Notes: generated by a model not told the origin, from the letters alone. 39,249 bases of DNA from Bacillota bacterium (GCA_023418535.1 JAEZZN010000042.1:1-39249), one strand, 5' to 3'. Shown: positions 7,228 to 15,902, counted from the stretch's first letter. Translations and numbers: made by a program.

Positions 7228-8430
7228 TTAATCCAAATCTAATTCATCTAGTAAAGCACCTAAATTTGAACCAAATGAATCTTGTGGTTCTTCATTTTCT
7301 AATTTAGTATTTTCTTTACGTTCTCTCTTTGGTCTATTTTCTTTAATTTGTTTATTTTCTCTAACTGTTTCCTTAGGTTCCATTAAAGCTCTCTTACTTA
7401 ATGAAATTCTTTGATTTTCTTCATCAATTTCAAGAATTTTAACTTCTAAATTGTCACCAATATTTAATACATCAGATGGTTTTTCAACATGTTCGTTTGA
7501 AATTTGAGAAACGTGAACTAATCCTTCAACACCTTCTTCTAATTTTAAGAATGCACCAAAATCTAATAAGTTTACAACTTCTCCATTAACTACATCTCCC
7601 ACTTTGTGTTTTGCTAAGAAAACATCAAATGGTTTTTCTTGTAGATGTTTCAATCCTAAAGATACTCTGTTCTTTTCTCTATTAGCTTTAAGGATTTTAA
7701 CTTCAACTTCTTGACCTATTTCTAAAGCGTCTTGAGTTTTTTCAATTCTATCCCATGAAATATCTGAAATATGAATTAAACCATCTACTCCACCTAAGTC
7801 TACAAATGCACCAAAGTCAACCATACGTACAACTTTACCAGTAACTATTGAATCTGGAATCAATGTTTCCCATATTTTATCAAGTTTTTCTTCTTGTAAT
7901 ACACGACTAGATAATACAACTCTCTTTTTCTTTTCATCAATACTTAATATACGAGCTTCTAAATCTTGTCCCTCAAATTGCTTAAAGTTTTTAACGAAAT
8001 AAGTAGTAATTTGAGATGCTGGGATAAATCCATTGATGCCCATTACTTTTACTACAAGTCCACCAGCATTAGATCCTTTTACAGAAGCTGTAACAACTTC
8101 ATTGTTTTCAAAAGCTTCTAATAATTTTTTCCAATTTTTTAATCCTTCTACTCTGCTTGTTGATAAAGAAACATTTCCTTCTCCGTCATCTAATTTGATA
8201 ACATATACATCTATTTCTTCACCTACTTTAAAAGCTTCAATAGGATTAGCTGCCTCTTCATCAGACATCTCTTCTTTTTTTATAATCCCATCTGCACGAT
8301 ATTTGATGTCAACAAAAACTTCATCGTCTTTGACATTCATTACTGTACCCTTAACTATATCTTTAGGGTAAATTTTTACCATGCTTTCTTCTACTTGTTC
8401 CATAAATTCTTCGTTACTTATATTGTCCAT
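7228..8430 (-). CDS. rpsA: 30S ribosomal protein S1 (four S1 domains)
   Basis: This 400-residue protein has four S1 RNA-binding repeats (about residues 18-90, 104-173, 190-258, 275-344). The last two carry classical motifs such as VDFGAFVDLGGVDGLIHISD and LLDFGAFLKLEEGVEGLVH. A charged tail follows (about 350-385, rich in Lys, Arg and Glu) and the protein ends in an acidic LLDELDLD. S1 helps load mRNA on the 30S subunit in Gram-negatives; four-domain Bacillota versions resemble it but may be less essential. AGGAGG lies 10 bases before the ATG. It has its own promoter (8484-8512) and terminator, and a small inverted repeat in its leader. In many clostridia rpsA follows ispH; here it follows plsC directly. 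Confidence 0.93.
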   Translation of the reverse strand: MDNISNEEFMEQVEESMVKIYPKDIVKGTVMNVKDDEVFVDIKYRADGIIKKEEMSDEEAANPIEAFKVGEEIDVYVIKLDDGEGNVSLSTSRVEGLKNWKKLLEAFENNEVVTASVKGSNAGGLVVKVMGINGFIPASQITTYFVKNFKQFEGQDLEARILSIDEKKKRVVLSSRVLQEEKLDKIWETLIPDSIVTGKVVRMVDFGAFVDLGGVDGLIHISDISWDRIEKTQDALEIGQEVEVKILKANREKNRVSLGLKHLQEKPFDVFLAKHKVGDVVNGEVVNLLDFGAFLKLEEGVEGLVHVSQISNEHVEKPSDVLNIGDNLEVKILEIDEENQRISLSKRALMEPKETVRENKQIKENRPKRERKENTKLENEEPQDSFGSNLGALLDELDLD

Positions 8431-8459
8431 TAACCGACTTCCTCCTAAATCATACCAAA

Positions 8460-8474
8460 TACGATATTATCGTA
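8460..8474 (-). repeat. inverted repeat in the rpsA leader
   Basis: TACGATATTATCGTA is a perfect 6-bp inverted repeat with a 3-base centre, between the predicted rpsA transcription start and its ribosome binding site. The half AAATACGAT occurs again at 8527-8535, upstream of the -35. It could be an operator or an RNA hairpin. No function is demonstrated. Confidence 0.45.
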
Positions 8475-8483
8475 CTTTATGAT

Positions 8484-8512
8484 ATTGTATATTAAATTTA
8501 ATAATTTTGCAA
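8484..8512 (-). promoter_or_regulatory. sigma-A-type promoter of rpsA
   Basis: On the minus strand, -35 TTGCAA (8507-8512) and -10 TACAAT (8484-8489) are spaced by exactly 17 bases, followed by a leader of about 45 bases. The rest of the 8513-8606 gap is AT-rich without a convincing terminator for plsC. Confidence 0.68.
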
Positions 8513-8606
8513 AAAAAATTTAGATTAAATACGATTTTTTTATTTATTTATTAAAATTTTAGTTTTTTAGCATTTAAAAGTTAAAGTTTATTAACATATT
8601 CAACGT

Positions 8607-9188
8607 TTATAGATCTTTGTATATAGAATTATAAACATCATCAACTATGCTTTCATACTTTTCTTTTCGATTTAATTCATCATAATCTTTTATTTTAATT
8701 CTTTCATGATATATTACTTCTATTCTACTAAATGGAATATATCTACCTTTAATAGTTATGGGTAAAATATCTGCTTTAGATTTTGAAGCAATTAGTGCTA
8801 TTCCATCATTAAATCTTTCTCTAGATCTTAATTCTTTATTTTTTATTCTTGCACCTTCTGGAAATATTCCAATTACATTATTATTTTTGAGAACTTGCAA
8901 AGACTTTCTTACTGCATCAATATCATTACCCTGCCTATCAACTGGAATTACATGAACTGAACTAAAAAATTTAGCAAGTAATTTATATTTGAAAAGCTCT
9001 ACTTTTCCCAGCATATGAATAATTCTGTCATATGAAACCATAAGTAATAAAGGATCCCAGTTTGAAATATGATTAGCACATATTATTAGTGGTTCTCCTT
9101 CTACTGATTCTGGTTTATTAACTTCTTTGTACCAAAAAATAGACTTCATAAAAATTTTCATTATAGGTAATAAAATTTTATATAACAT
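8607..9188 (-). CDS. plsC: 1-acyl-sn-glycerol-3-phosphate acyltransferase (PlsC family)
   Basis: This 193-residue enzyme acylates lysophosphatidic acid at position 2, the second acylation of phospholipid synthesis after PlsX/PlsY. The acyltransferase motif I H-x4-D is seen as NHISNWD (His40, Asp45) and motif III as FPEGAR (about 109-114). The hydrophobic N-terminus (1-20) suggests peripheral or monotopic membrane binding at the inner face. The length fits short Bacillota PlsC proteins. Its start overlaps the end of cmk by 11 bases, a neighbourhood common in clostridia. It is the last gene of the long efp-to-plsC unit. Confidence 0.9.
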   Translation of the reverse strand: MLYKILLPIMKIFMKSIFWYKEVNKPESVEGEPLIICANHISNWDPLLLMVSYDRIIHMLGKVELFKYKLLAKFFSSVHVIPVDRQGNDIDAVRKSLQVLKNNNVIGIFPEGARIKNKELRSRERFNDGIALIASKSKADILPITIKGRYIPFSRIEVIYHERIKIKDYDELNRKEKYESIVDDVYNSIYKDL

Positions 9189-9831
9189 TTGCTTCCTCCA
9201 AATAATTTATCATTAATTTTACAACCTCTTCTATATTTAAATTTGTAGAATCAATAAGTATAGCATCATCAGCTTTTATTAATGGAGTTATTTTTCTATT
9301 GGAATCAAACTCATCTCTTCTGATAATGTCTTCTAATACTGATTCAAAGCTTGAATTTGGATTATCACTTTGTTCGAGTCTTCTACGTGCACGTTCTTCA
9401 GCTTTTGCAGTCAAGAAAAACTTCATATCTGCATCTTTTAATACATGTGATCCAATATCTCTTCCATCCAAAATTATATTAGAATTTTTAGCAATATTTC
9501 TTTGCATTTCAACAAGATTTTCTCTTATTTCTTTATATGAAGATACAAGAGAAACATTTTTTGTTACATCTTTTTCTCTAATTATTTCCGATACATCTTC
9601 CCCATCTAGATAAAATTTATTATCTACAATTTCGATATCTATATTTTTAACATTATCATTAATTACTTTTTCATCATGAATGTCTAAATTATTTTTTAAA
9701 TAATAATAGGTGTATGTTCTATACATAGCACCAGTATCTAAATAATTGAAATTAATTTTTTCAGCAAGCTTTTTTGCGATAGTACTTTTTCCTGCACCAG
9801 ATGGACCATCTATAGCTATTGATTTGTACAT
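9178..9831 (-). CDS. cmk: cytidylate kinase
   Basis: This enzyme phosphorylates CMP and dCMP with ATP, feeding CTP and dCTP pools. The N-terminal P-loop GPSGAGKSTIAKKLA (residues 8-22) and DTGAMYRTYTYY are diagnostic of CMP kinases, as is LDGRDIGSHVLKDADMKFFL in the middle, which contains the family's DGRD-I-G-V-like motif. At 217 residues it is close to the family's usual 220-230. The ATG at 9831 is 8 bases after the rluB stop. It sits between rluB and plsC, a standard arrangement in Bacillota. Confidence 0.95.
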   Translation of the reverse strand: MYKSIAIDGPSGAGKSTIAKKLAEKINFNYLDTGAMYRTYTYYYLKNNLDIHDEKVINDNVKNIDIEIVDNKFYLDGEDVSEIIREKDVTKNVSLVSSYKEIRENLVEMQRNIAKNSNIILDGRDIGSHVLKDADMKFFLTAKAEERARRRLEQSDNPNSSFESVLEDIIRRDEFDSNRKITPLIKADDAILIDSTNLNIEEVVKLMINYLEEANVI

Positions 9832-9839
9832 AAAAACTC

Positions 9840-10538
9840 CTATAAATTTCTTAAGTATTTCACTTCCTTATTAGATAAAAATCTATAACTTCCGATTGGC
9901 AAATCTCCTAGCTTTATATCTCCTATTGAAACACGATTTAAATCAATAACTTCATAATTTAAAGCTTCAAACATTCGACGAATCTGCCTATTTTTTCCTT
10001 CATTAATTTCTATTTGTAAAATATTTTCTCGTAATATTTTAATTTTTGAAGGATTAGTAATATAATCTCCTATATCAATTCCAGACTCGATTTTATATTT
10101 ATCTCGATGTAAAAAAGATTTATCTAATTTTACTATGTATTTCTTAAAAATTTCATTTCTAGGATGAATCACATTATTATAAATGTCGCCATCATTCGTA
10201 ATTAAAATCAGACCCCTACTGTCTTTATCAAGTCTTCCTATTGAAAATAATTTAGTATCTATATCTATAAGGTCAAAAATAACTTTATCATCAAATTTTT
10301 TACTATTTGTACAAGCATAACCTATCGGTTTATTTAGCATTATATAATATTTATCTTCTATCAGCTTAATAATTTTACCTTCATATTTTACTATATCACC
10401 TTCTTGAACAATATAACCTAAAGATGTCATTACTTTATCATTTACAGAAATTTTACCTTGTTCAATCAGTGTATCAGCTTTTCTTCTTGAAGCGATTCCA
10501 CATTTTGCAATATATTTATTAATTCTCATCATCTTCAT
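9840..10538 (-). CDS. rluB: 23S rRNA pseudouridine synthase, RluB/RsuA family
   Basis: An S4 RNA-binding domain (about residues 4-62; RINKYIAKCGIASRRKAD) is followed by an RsuA-type pseudouridine synthase catalytic domain with GRLDKDSRGLILITNDGD. Asp104 is the expected catalytic aspartate. Bacillota members next to scpB act on large-subunit rRNA (RluB-like). The frame opens with Met-Lys-Met-Met-Arg. The start could be 10538, 10532 or 10529, and family alignment favours one of the two later codons because RluB proteins begin one or two residues before the Arg. The gene overlaps the end of scpB. Substrate site assignment rests on family and synteny only. Confidence 0.9.
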   Translation of the reverse strand: MKMMRINKYIAKCGIASRRKADTLIEQGKISVNDKVMTSLGYIVQEGDIVKYEGKIIKLIEDKYYIMLNKPIGYACTNSKKFDDKVIFDLIDIDTKLFSIGRLDKDSRGLILITNDGDIYNNVIHPRNEIFKKYIVKLDKSFLHRDKYKIESGIDIGDYITNPSKIKILRENILQIEINEGKNRQIRRMFEALNYEVIDLNRVSIGDIKLGDLPIGSYRFLSNKEVKYLRNL

Positions 10539-11067
10539 CCAATATTTGAGTTAATTTATCAATTTCTTCAATTTCTGGAAGTTCTTCTAAATTTTTTAAA
10601 TCAAATAATCTTAGAAATTCAATTGTAGTTCCGTATTGAATTGGCTTTCCAATCGCATCAGATCTACCAACTTCTTCTATCAATCCTTTTGACATTAAAG
10701 TGTCTATAGATGAATAAGATTTTACTCCTCGTATATTATCAATTTCTACTCTTGTAATGGGCTGATTGTATGCCACTAATGCGAGCACTTCCATAGAAGA
10801 GTTAGAGATTCTTCTATTAGAATTTTTTACTAACTTTTTAAGATATTTATCATGTTCTTTTCTAGTAGATAGTTGAAAATAATCATTATGTTCATTAATA
10901 ATAATTCCACGTCTATAATGATCCATTTCATCTTGCATTTCTTTTATTATTTCTCTAGTAGTTCTTTTATCTTGTTCAATTATAGACATTAATTCATCTA
11001 TATGTATAGGCTCAGACCACACGAATAAAATAGATTCTACTATAGATTTAATTTCTCTTCTATCCAT
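10519..11067 (-). CDS. scpB: segregation and condensation protein B
   Basis: This 182-residue protein is made of two winged-helix domains. Family motifs are IVESILFVWSEPI near the start and SMEVLALVAYNQPITRVEI (about 91-109), followed by IRGVKS and GRSDAIGKPIQYGTT. ScpB dimers bind ScpA and, with SMC, compact and segregate newly replicated DNA in the cytoplasm. It has an acidic C-terminal tail (DEDDEN). The start overlaps the end of scpA by 8 bases, with GGGG placed 6 bases before the ATG. The scpA-scpB-rluB order is standard in Bacillota. Confidence 0.95.
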   Translation of the reverse strand: MDRREIKSIVESILFVWSEPIHIDELMSIIEQDKRTTREIIKEMQDEMDHYRRGIIINEHNDYFQLSTRKEHDKYLKKLVKNSNRRISNSSMEVLALVAYNQPITRVEIDNIRGVKSYSSIDTLMSKGLIEEVGRSDAIGKPIQYGTTIEFLRLFDLKNLEELPEIEEIDKLTQILDEDDEN

Positions 11068-11800
11068 TGTCTACCCCTTCACTTTTTTCTTTTAATTTTA
11101 TAGATATTTCTAATGAATCTACATCTTGAATTATTGATAAATTATTTGTCTTTGAAAGCTCTAATATAGATAAAAATATTATTATCGCTTCAGATTTATT
11201 TTCAACCTTTTTTAACATATGAGAGATGCTAATCATTTTTTCTTCAATTAACTGTAACTTTATATCTAATGTGTATTTTTCTAATGAATATTCTTCAATA
11301 TTTAATATTTTTTCTACTTGAAATTCATCTTCAGATAAAAACTGAGAAATTAGTTCTTCTAGAACAATTTTTAATCTTTGTACATCATATATAATTTCAT
11401 TATTTTCATCTTTATAAATTGATAAATCTTCTTGAAGTTTTACATGTTTTTTTAGACCTTCTTCTTCAAGACTTCTTAATTTAGGTATAATTGATTTAAT
11501 TCTTTTATACTCTTGAAGTCTTTGTCTAAGCTCATCTTCACTAATAAAATCTTCTTCATCTTCATCATTTTCTAAAGTATCTTTTATCAAAGATTTAGTC
11601 TTAATATAAAGTAATTGAGTGGCTATTAGTATAAAATCAGCCACTTCATCCGTAGGAATATTTATATTTTGAATTGATTGCAAATAGTCATTTGTAATTT
11701 CAGAAATATTTACTTCATATATATCATATTTAGATTTTTTAATTAATTCTAAGAGTAAATCAAATGGCCCATAGAATTCACCAGTAGTCACATTAACCAT
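11060..11800 (-). CDS. scpA: segregation and condensation protein A (kleisin)
   Basis: This 246-residue kleisin bridges SMC heads and binds ScpB. The N-terminal block FYGPFDLLLELIKKSKYDIYEV (shown in parts: GPFDLLL and YDIYEV) and ADFILIATQLLYIKTKSL are classical ScpA motifs. A charged middle (about 80-150) with coiled-coil character and a C-terminal winged helix (about 185-240; IIIFLSILELSKTN) complete the kleisin layout. Its start overlaps the M50 protease stop by 8 bases and its end overlaps scpB by 8, so the three are probably translated as a coupled group. Length is normal. Confidence 0.95.
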   Translation of the reverse strand: MVNVTTGEFYGPFDLLLELIKKSKYDIYEVNISEITNDYLQSIQNINIPTDEVADFILIATQLLYIKTKSLIKDTLENDEDEEDFISEDELRQRLQEYKRIKSIIPKLRSLEEEGLKKHVKLQEDLSIYKDENNEIIYDVQRLKIVLEELISQFLSEDEFQVEKILNIEEYSLEKYTLDIKLQLIEEKMISISHMLKKVENKSEAIIIFLSILELSKTNNLSIIQDVDSLEISIKLKEKSEGVDNG

Positions 11801-12410
11801 ATAAAATCCTTATTACTAATTTAATATAAAAATTTGCTATACTATTTAACAATGGACTCATAACTTTACTAATAATTCCTGTCGATATTAATAGAATAAG
11901 TATAATTGATCCATATCTTTCATATTTATAAATCTTATATTGCCATTTTAATGGTAAAAATGATGCTATAATTTTAGAACCATCTAGTGGTGGAATTGGT
12001 AATATATTGAATACAGCAAATACCAATCCATAAATAAATATATTTTCAAATAAAATATACAGTATTCCTTCTAAATTAAAAATATGTATAATAAACAAAG
12101 ATACTAATGCAGTCAGTAAATTTATCAGTATACCAGCAATAGATACACAGAACATACCCCATTTATGATTTTTAAAATTATTTGAATTTATAGGAACAGG
12201 CTTTGCCCATCCAAATTTAAATATAAACAATGATAATGTACCTATTAAATCTAAATGTGCAAGAGGATTTAATGTTAATCTTCCTCTATCTTTTGCTGTG
12301 GTATCTCCAAACTTATACGCAACAAATCCATGGGCAAACTCATGTGTAACTAATACAAATAAAATCGCTATAAATTGCATTATAATTGTAGTTATATCCT
12401 TAGAAGGCAT
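11793..12410 (-). CDS. site-2-protease-type M50 membrane metalloprotease
   Basis: This 205-residue polytopic protein has zinc-binding H23-E-F-A-H27 in the first helix, the conserved GRLTLNPLAHLDLIGTL segment, and NILPIPPLDGSK (an N-P-x-P-P-L-D-G-like motif) supplying the third ligand Asp. These define the small, PDZ-less M50 group found next to scpA in many Bacillota. Family members cleave peptides within or near the membrane, but the substrate of this branch is unknown. Its ATG overlaps the NUDIX stop as TAATG. The tight coupling to scpA is conserved in relatives but has no agreed functional meaning. Confidence 0.9.
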   Translation of the reverse strand: MPSKDITTIIMQFIAILFVLVTHEFAHGFVAYKFGDTTAKDRGRLTLNPLAHLDLIGTLSLFIFKFGWAKPVPINSNNFKNHKWGMFCVSIAGILINLLTALVSLFIIHIFNLEGILYILFENIFIYGLVFAVFNILPIPPLDGSKIIASFLPLKWQYKIYKYERYGSIILILLISTGIISKVMSPLLNSIANFYIKLVIRILYG

Positions 12411-12955
12411 TATATACCTAACTTTCTAGCCGCATATAAAATACCAATAATCGATTTAGCATCTGTTATTTCAAAACTATCAATCATGTCTAATGCATCT
12501 TGTATGTTCACTAATTCAACTTCAACATACTCATCATCATCAAGCTTTAATTTATTTTCTTCTAATTCTGTAGCTAAAAATATCGAAATTATTTCGTCAG
12601 TAAAACCAGGAGAAGCATAAGCTTCAGTTACTAATTCTAATTTGTTTGGTTTTTGACCAATTTCTTCTTGAGCTTCTCTAATAGCAGCTTCTTGAATTGA
12701 TTCATTTGGCTCTACAATTCCCGCAGGAATTTCGTAAATTACCTTATTCAATGGTTTTCTGAATTGTTTTACTAAGTATAGTTTATTTTCATCATTAATT
12801 GCTACTATAGCAACCCCTCTACCATGTACGACAATTTCTCTTTTAGCATAGGATCTATTGGGTAATTCTACAGTATCCACTTTAACTTTTATTATCTTTC
12901 CCTCATAAATTTTTTCCGATTTAATCGTTTCTTCATAATGAAAATTATCACTCAT
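12410..12955 (-). CDS. NUDIX hydrolase, ADP-ribose pyrophosphatase type
   Basis: A complete Nudix box spans residues 79-100: Gly79, Glu85, Arg93-Glu94, Glu97-Glu98, Gly100. It coordinates the divalent metal for hydrolysis of nucleoside diphosphates linked to another group. The preceding YEIPAGI and the 181-residue length match ADP-ribose pyrophosphatase (NudF/YqkG) proteins, which split ADP-ribose to AMP and ribose-5-phosphate. Its start overlaps the end of recN as ATGA with AGGAGG just upstream, and its stop overlaps the M50 gene as TAATG. The assignment to ADP-ribose is from the family; other NDP-sugars are possible. Confidence 0.88.
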   Translation of the reverse strand: MSDNFHYEETIKSEKIYEGKIIKVKVDTVELPNRSYAKREIVVHGRGVAIVAINDENKLYLVKQFRKPLNKVIYEIPAGIVEPNESIQEAAIREAQEEIGQKPNKLELVTEAYASPGFTDEIISIFLATELEENKLKLDDDEYVEVELVNIQDALDMIDSFEITDAKSIIGILYAARKLGI

Positions 12956-14613
12956 AAATCCTCCTTTAACAGTTCTTCAGCTGAAATTAAACTTTTTTCA
13001 GTTATATCAGAACCCGAAATTAATCGAGCTATCTCTTTAATAGTATTGTCATAATTTAATTTTTCTATACTACTTTGTGTAAAACCATCTATTTCTTTCT
13101 TTGATAATAGATAATTCGTATTTGCTTTACTTGCAATTTGTGCTAGATGAGATATTACTATCAATTGAACAGAATTTGATATTTTCTTTAATTTATTTCC
13201 TACAATATCTGCAGTTTTACCACTAATACCTGAATCTATCTCATCAAAAATAATAGTATCGATATCTTCTTTTTCAATAAATGCCGCCTTCATAGCAAGC
13301 ATAAATCTTGAAATTTCACCTCCAGAAGATACTTCACTTAAACTTTTCAATTCTTGACCTTTATTTGTTGATATTAGGAAATCTATCTCATCAAATCCTT
13401 CCTTAGTAATTTTATCATTAATTTTTATATCTATTTTGAAATCAATATATTGCATATTCATTTCATTTAATTCATTTATTATTTTTGTTTGTAAATATTT
13501 TATGATATCTTTTCTTATTTCATTTAATTTCTTTGAAATATCTATATTTTTTCTTTTAATATCATCTATCTCTTTTTTAATTTCTTCCCTTCTGGCATGT
13601 ATATTTGAAACTATCTTATATCTTTTTTTATTTTTTTCCAGAAAATCTAAGATTTCTTCACTATTTCTACCATATTTTAATTTCAAAACTTGAAAAGAAG
13701 AAAATAAATCTTCAATAATTTGAATTCTTTCCTCATCAATATCTAAACTATAAGAGTATCTTTCAATTTGTTCAGATAAATCTTTTATCAATTCCTTAAT
13801 ATTCAGAGCGTCACTAACTAAGTTTTTTAAATCTTCATCTAAATTTTCTAAATCTACTAAATTATCATACAATATCTGTGACATCTCCTTAAAAGAAGGA
13901 ATTCTCGAAGATTCTGATAAAAAGTTTATAATAGAATTTGTTCCACTAATCAATTCACTTTGATTAGATAATTTTTTATATTCTTTATTTAATGAATCTT
14001 CATCATAACTATCAAAATCAAAATTTTCAATTTCATTAATTTGATATATTAATAAATCTTTTTCTCTTTCAATCTCATCATCTGACATATTCAAATCGTG
14101 ATTTTCTCTATTTAATAATTGTAATCTTTTAAGATTATTGCTTAGTCTTAACTTATATTCATCAGTCTTTTCATTAAATTTATCTATCAATGATATATAG
14201 TTACTTTTATTTAATACCACCAAGTTTGAATGTTGACCATGAATATCAAATAAAAGTGAAGAAATCTCACCCAAAAATTTAATATTACATGCCCTATTAT
14301 TTATTTTAGTTATCGAATTATTTTCAGTAAATGTACGTGACAAAACGATATTTGAATCTATATCGATATCATTTTCTTCAAGGATTTTATTTATTGTTTT
14401 ATTGGAAGAAAAAACAGCTTCAATAATTGTTTTATCTCCAAATACTCCGATATAATCTTTATTAAATCTGTCTCCTTTAAGTATAGATAGAGCTTTTAGC
14501 AATAAAGATTTACCTGAGCCTGTTTCTCCAGATAAAATATTTAATCCTTTTTCAAAATCAATATTAATTTCTTTAATAATCGCGAAATTCTTCACATACA
14601 AATTAACTAACAT
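12952..14613 (-). CDS. recN: DNA repair protein RecN
   Basis: This SMC-like ATPase works early in double-strand break repair. It shows Walker A GETGSGKS (29-36), a long coiled-coil middle (about 150-350) rich in Lys, Glu and Ile, an ABC signature LSEVSSGGEISRFMLA, and Walker B TIIFDEIDSGISG followed by the H-loop VISHLAQIA. At 553 residues it is close to the usual 550-570. The start overlaps the argR stop as TAATG, and argR-recN is a conserved pair in Bacillota. The AT-rich coiled-coil region also throws up antisense open frames that have no coding support. Confidence 0.96.
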   Translation of the reverse strand: MLVNLYVKNFAIIKEINIDFEKGLNILSGETGSGKSLLLKALSILKGDRFNKDYIGVFGDKTIIEAVFSSNKTINKILEENDIDIDSNIVLSRTFTENNSITKINNRACNIKFLGEISSLLFDIHGQHSNLVVLNKSNYISLIDKFNEKTDEYKLRLSNNLKRLQLLNRENHDLNMSDDEIEREKDLLIYQINEIENFDFDSYDEDSLNKEYKKLSNQSELISGTNSIINFLSESSRIPSFKEMSQILYDNLVDLENLDEDLKNLVSDALNIKELIKDLSEQIERYSYSLDIDEERIQIIEDLFSSFQVLKLKYGRNSEEILDFLEKNKKRYKIVSNIHARREEIKKEIDDIKRKNIDISKKLNEIRKDIIKYLQTKIINELNEMNMQYIDFKIDIKINDKITKEGFDEIDFLISTNKGQELKSLSEVSSGGEISRFMLAMKAAFIEKEDIDTIIFDEIDSGISGKTADIVGNKLKKISNSVQLIVISHLAQIASKANTNYLLSKKEIDGFTQSSIEKLNYDNTIKEIARLISGSDITEKSLISAEELLKEDL

Positions 14614-15065
14614 TAAACAATCATATCCTTTAATTCATTTAATACTTTGTTTACATCATAATCTTTCTTAACATCAATATAGATTGTATCATGACCACTT
14701 AGAATAGCTGCTATACCTTCAATTTTCTTAATATTAATAGCTTGTGCAGTTACTGTAGCTGCATATGAAATTGTATTTACATATATACGATTTTCATTAG
14801 TTTCAAAAGATAAAACTGCTGACTTAAAGATTTTTCTTAATCTTTCATTAAGGGTATCTCTCATAGCATCTATTACTGTATATTTATATACACCTTCATC
14901 TGTCTGAACTTTGGTTATTCTAAGTTCTTTTATATCTCGTGAAATTGTAGCTTGTGTAGCTCTTACCCCATGTTGTAAAAGTAATTCTGTAAGTTCTTCT
15001 TGTGTTTCAACAACTTGATCTTCTATTAATGATAAAATAATTCTTTGTCTATCATACTTTTTCAT
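14613..15065 (-). CDS. argR: ArgR/AhrC-family transcriptional regulator
   Basis: This 150-residue protein has an N-terminal winged helix (1-70; QATISRDIKELRI holds the Ser-Arg of the recognition helix) and a C-terminal oligomerisation and effector domain (80-150). Family members form hexamers that bind ARG boxes in response to arginine, and some assist site-specific recombination at cer-like sites. The usual Gly-Asp-Asp-Thr arginine contact is Gly-His125-Asp126-Thr here, so effector binding may be altered. No arginine genes are in the window; the gene sits between ispA and recN as in many Bacillota. The ribosome binding site (GAGAGG) is somewhat far from the ATG. Family call strong, effector uncertain. 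Confidence 0.92.
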   Translation of the reverse strand: MKKYDRQRIILSLIEDQVVETQEELTELLLQHGVRATQATISRDIKELRITKVQTDEGVYKYTVIDAMRDTLNERLRKIFKSAVLSFETNENRIYVNTISYAATVTAQAINIKKIEGIAAILSGHDTIYIDVKKDYDVNKVLNELKDMIV

Positions 15066-15083
15066 AAATTTATAATCCTCTCT

Positions 15084-15902
15084 TTATAACTCTCGATTTC
15101 TCAAATAATTAATCAGCTTTATAAGAAATTCATTATTATCATATTTCTTTAATATTTCAATTGCTTTATCAGTGAAGTCAATCATATCACTATATGTTCT
15201 TTTTTCATCTAAAAAACTAGCATATGTTACTTTATTGATTTCTCTATCTTGGTCTAAATCAAGTATATCATCTTGTAATTGAAATGCCATACCTATATAG
15301 TATCCAAGTTTTTCCATTTCTTGTATAATCTCTGAACTTTTGTGAGTTAAATATGCAGGAACAGTTGTAGCACACATAAAAAGTCTACAAGTTTTATTCT
15401 TGTACATTTCTTTAATTTTATCCAAACTATTTAAATCACTTTGAACATCTAATATCTGTCCATTGATCATACCATCTTTTCCTGAAGCATTTGAAATATA
15501 TTTAGCTGCTTTTATATAGTCAGTATCATTATTTTCTAATATAGTCTCAAATAACAATTCGTATGCGTAGTTTAACAACGCATCTCCAGCCAAAATTCCT
15601 TTATCCTCACCATATTTATAATGAACTGACTTTCTTCCTCTCCTATAAATATCATCATCCATAGCGGGTAAATCATCATGCACTAAAGAATAATTGTGAA
15701 TGAATTCTAGTGCTAAAGCGTAATCGTTTACTATTTCGCTTTTTCCACCAAATATTTTGAATGTTTCCAACATTATTATTGGCCTTATTCTTTTCCCTTC
15801 TTCTATGGAGTAGTTAAGTATATCATTAAAGTTATTCCGTGGAAAGTAGTTTTTTATTAATAAGTCTATTTCTTTTTTTCTTTTTACATATTCACTAAAC
15901 AT
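15084..15902 (-). CDS. ispA: polyprenyl (farnesyl/geranylgeranyl) diphosphate synthase
   Basis: This 272-residue trans-isoprenyl diphosphate synthase condenses IPP with allylic diphosphates. The first aspartate-rich motif is HDDLPAMDDD, followed by RRGRKSVH. The second motif is QLQDDILDLDQD, and the Gly-Lys-Arg-Ile-Arg-Pro substrate motif appears as EGKRIRP. The short first-motif insertion is typical of bacterial FPP synthases. The product feeds undecaprenyl phosphate and quinones or other isoprenoids. It lies directly after xseB (2-base gap), the normal place, but dxs, which often follows ispA, is absent; argR comes next. Product chain length cannot be fixed from sequence. Confidence 0.92.
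   Translation of the reverse strand: MFSEYVKRKKEIDLLIKNYFPRNNFNDILNYSIEEGKRIRPIIMLETFKIFGGKSEIVNDYALALEFIHNYSLVHDDLPAMDDDIYRRGRKSVHYKYGEDKGILAGDALLNYAYELLFETILENNDTDYIKAAKYISNASGKDGMINGQILDVQSDLNSLDKIKEMYKNKTCRLFMCATTVPAYLTHKSSEIIQEMEKLGYYIGMAFQLQDDILDLDQDREINKVTYASFLDEKRTYSDMIDFTDKAIEILKKYDNNEFLIKLINYLRNREL

Noticed and set aside
8033..8371. Open frame of 112 codons on the plus strand inside rpsA
   Set aside because: Antisense to a conserved S1 gene, rich in Ser/Phe/Thr/Pro as expected from the complement of this gene, with no family resemblance.
8513..8550. AT-only inverted repeat as a terminator after plsC
   Set aside because: The stem is only A-T pairs (A7T with AT7) and runs into the rpsA -35, so it would be too weak to call.
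9299..9613. Open frame of 104 codons on the plus strand inside cmk
   Set aside because: Antisense to a fully conserved cytidylate kinase; no independent evidence.
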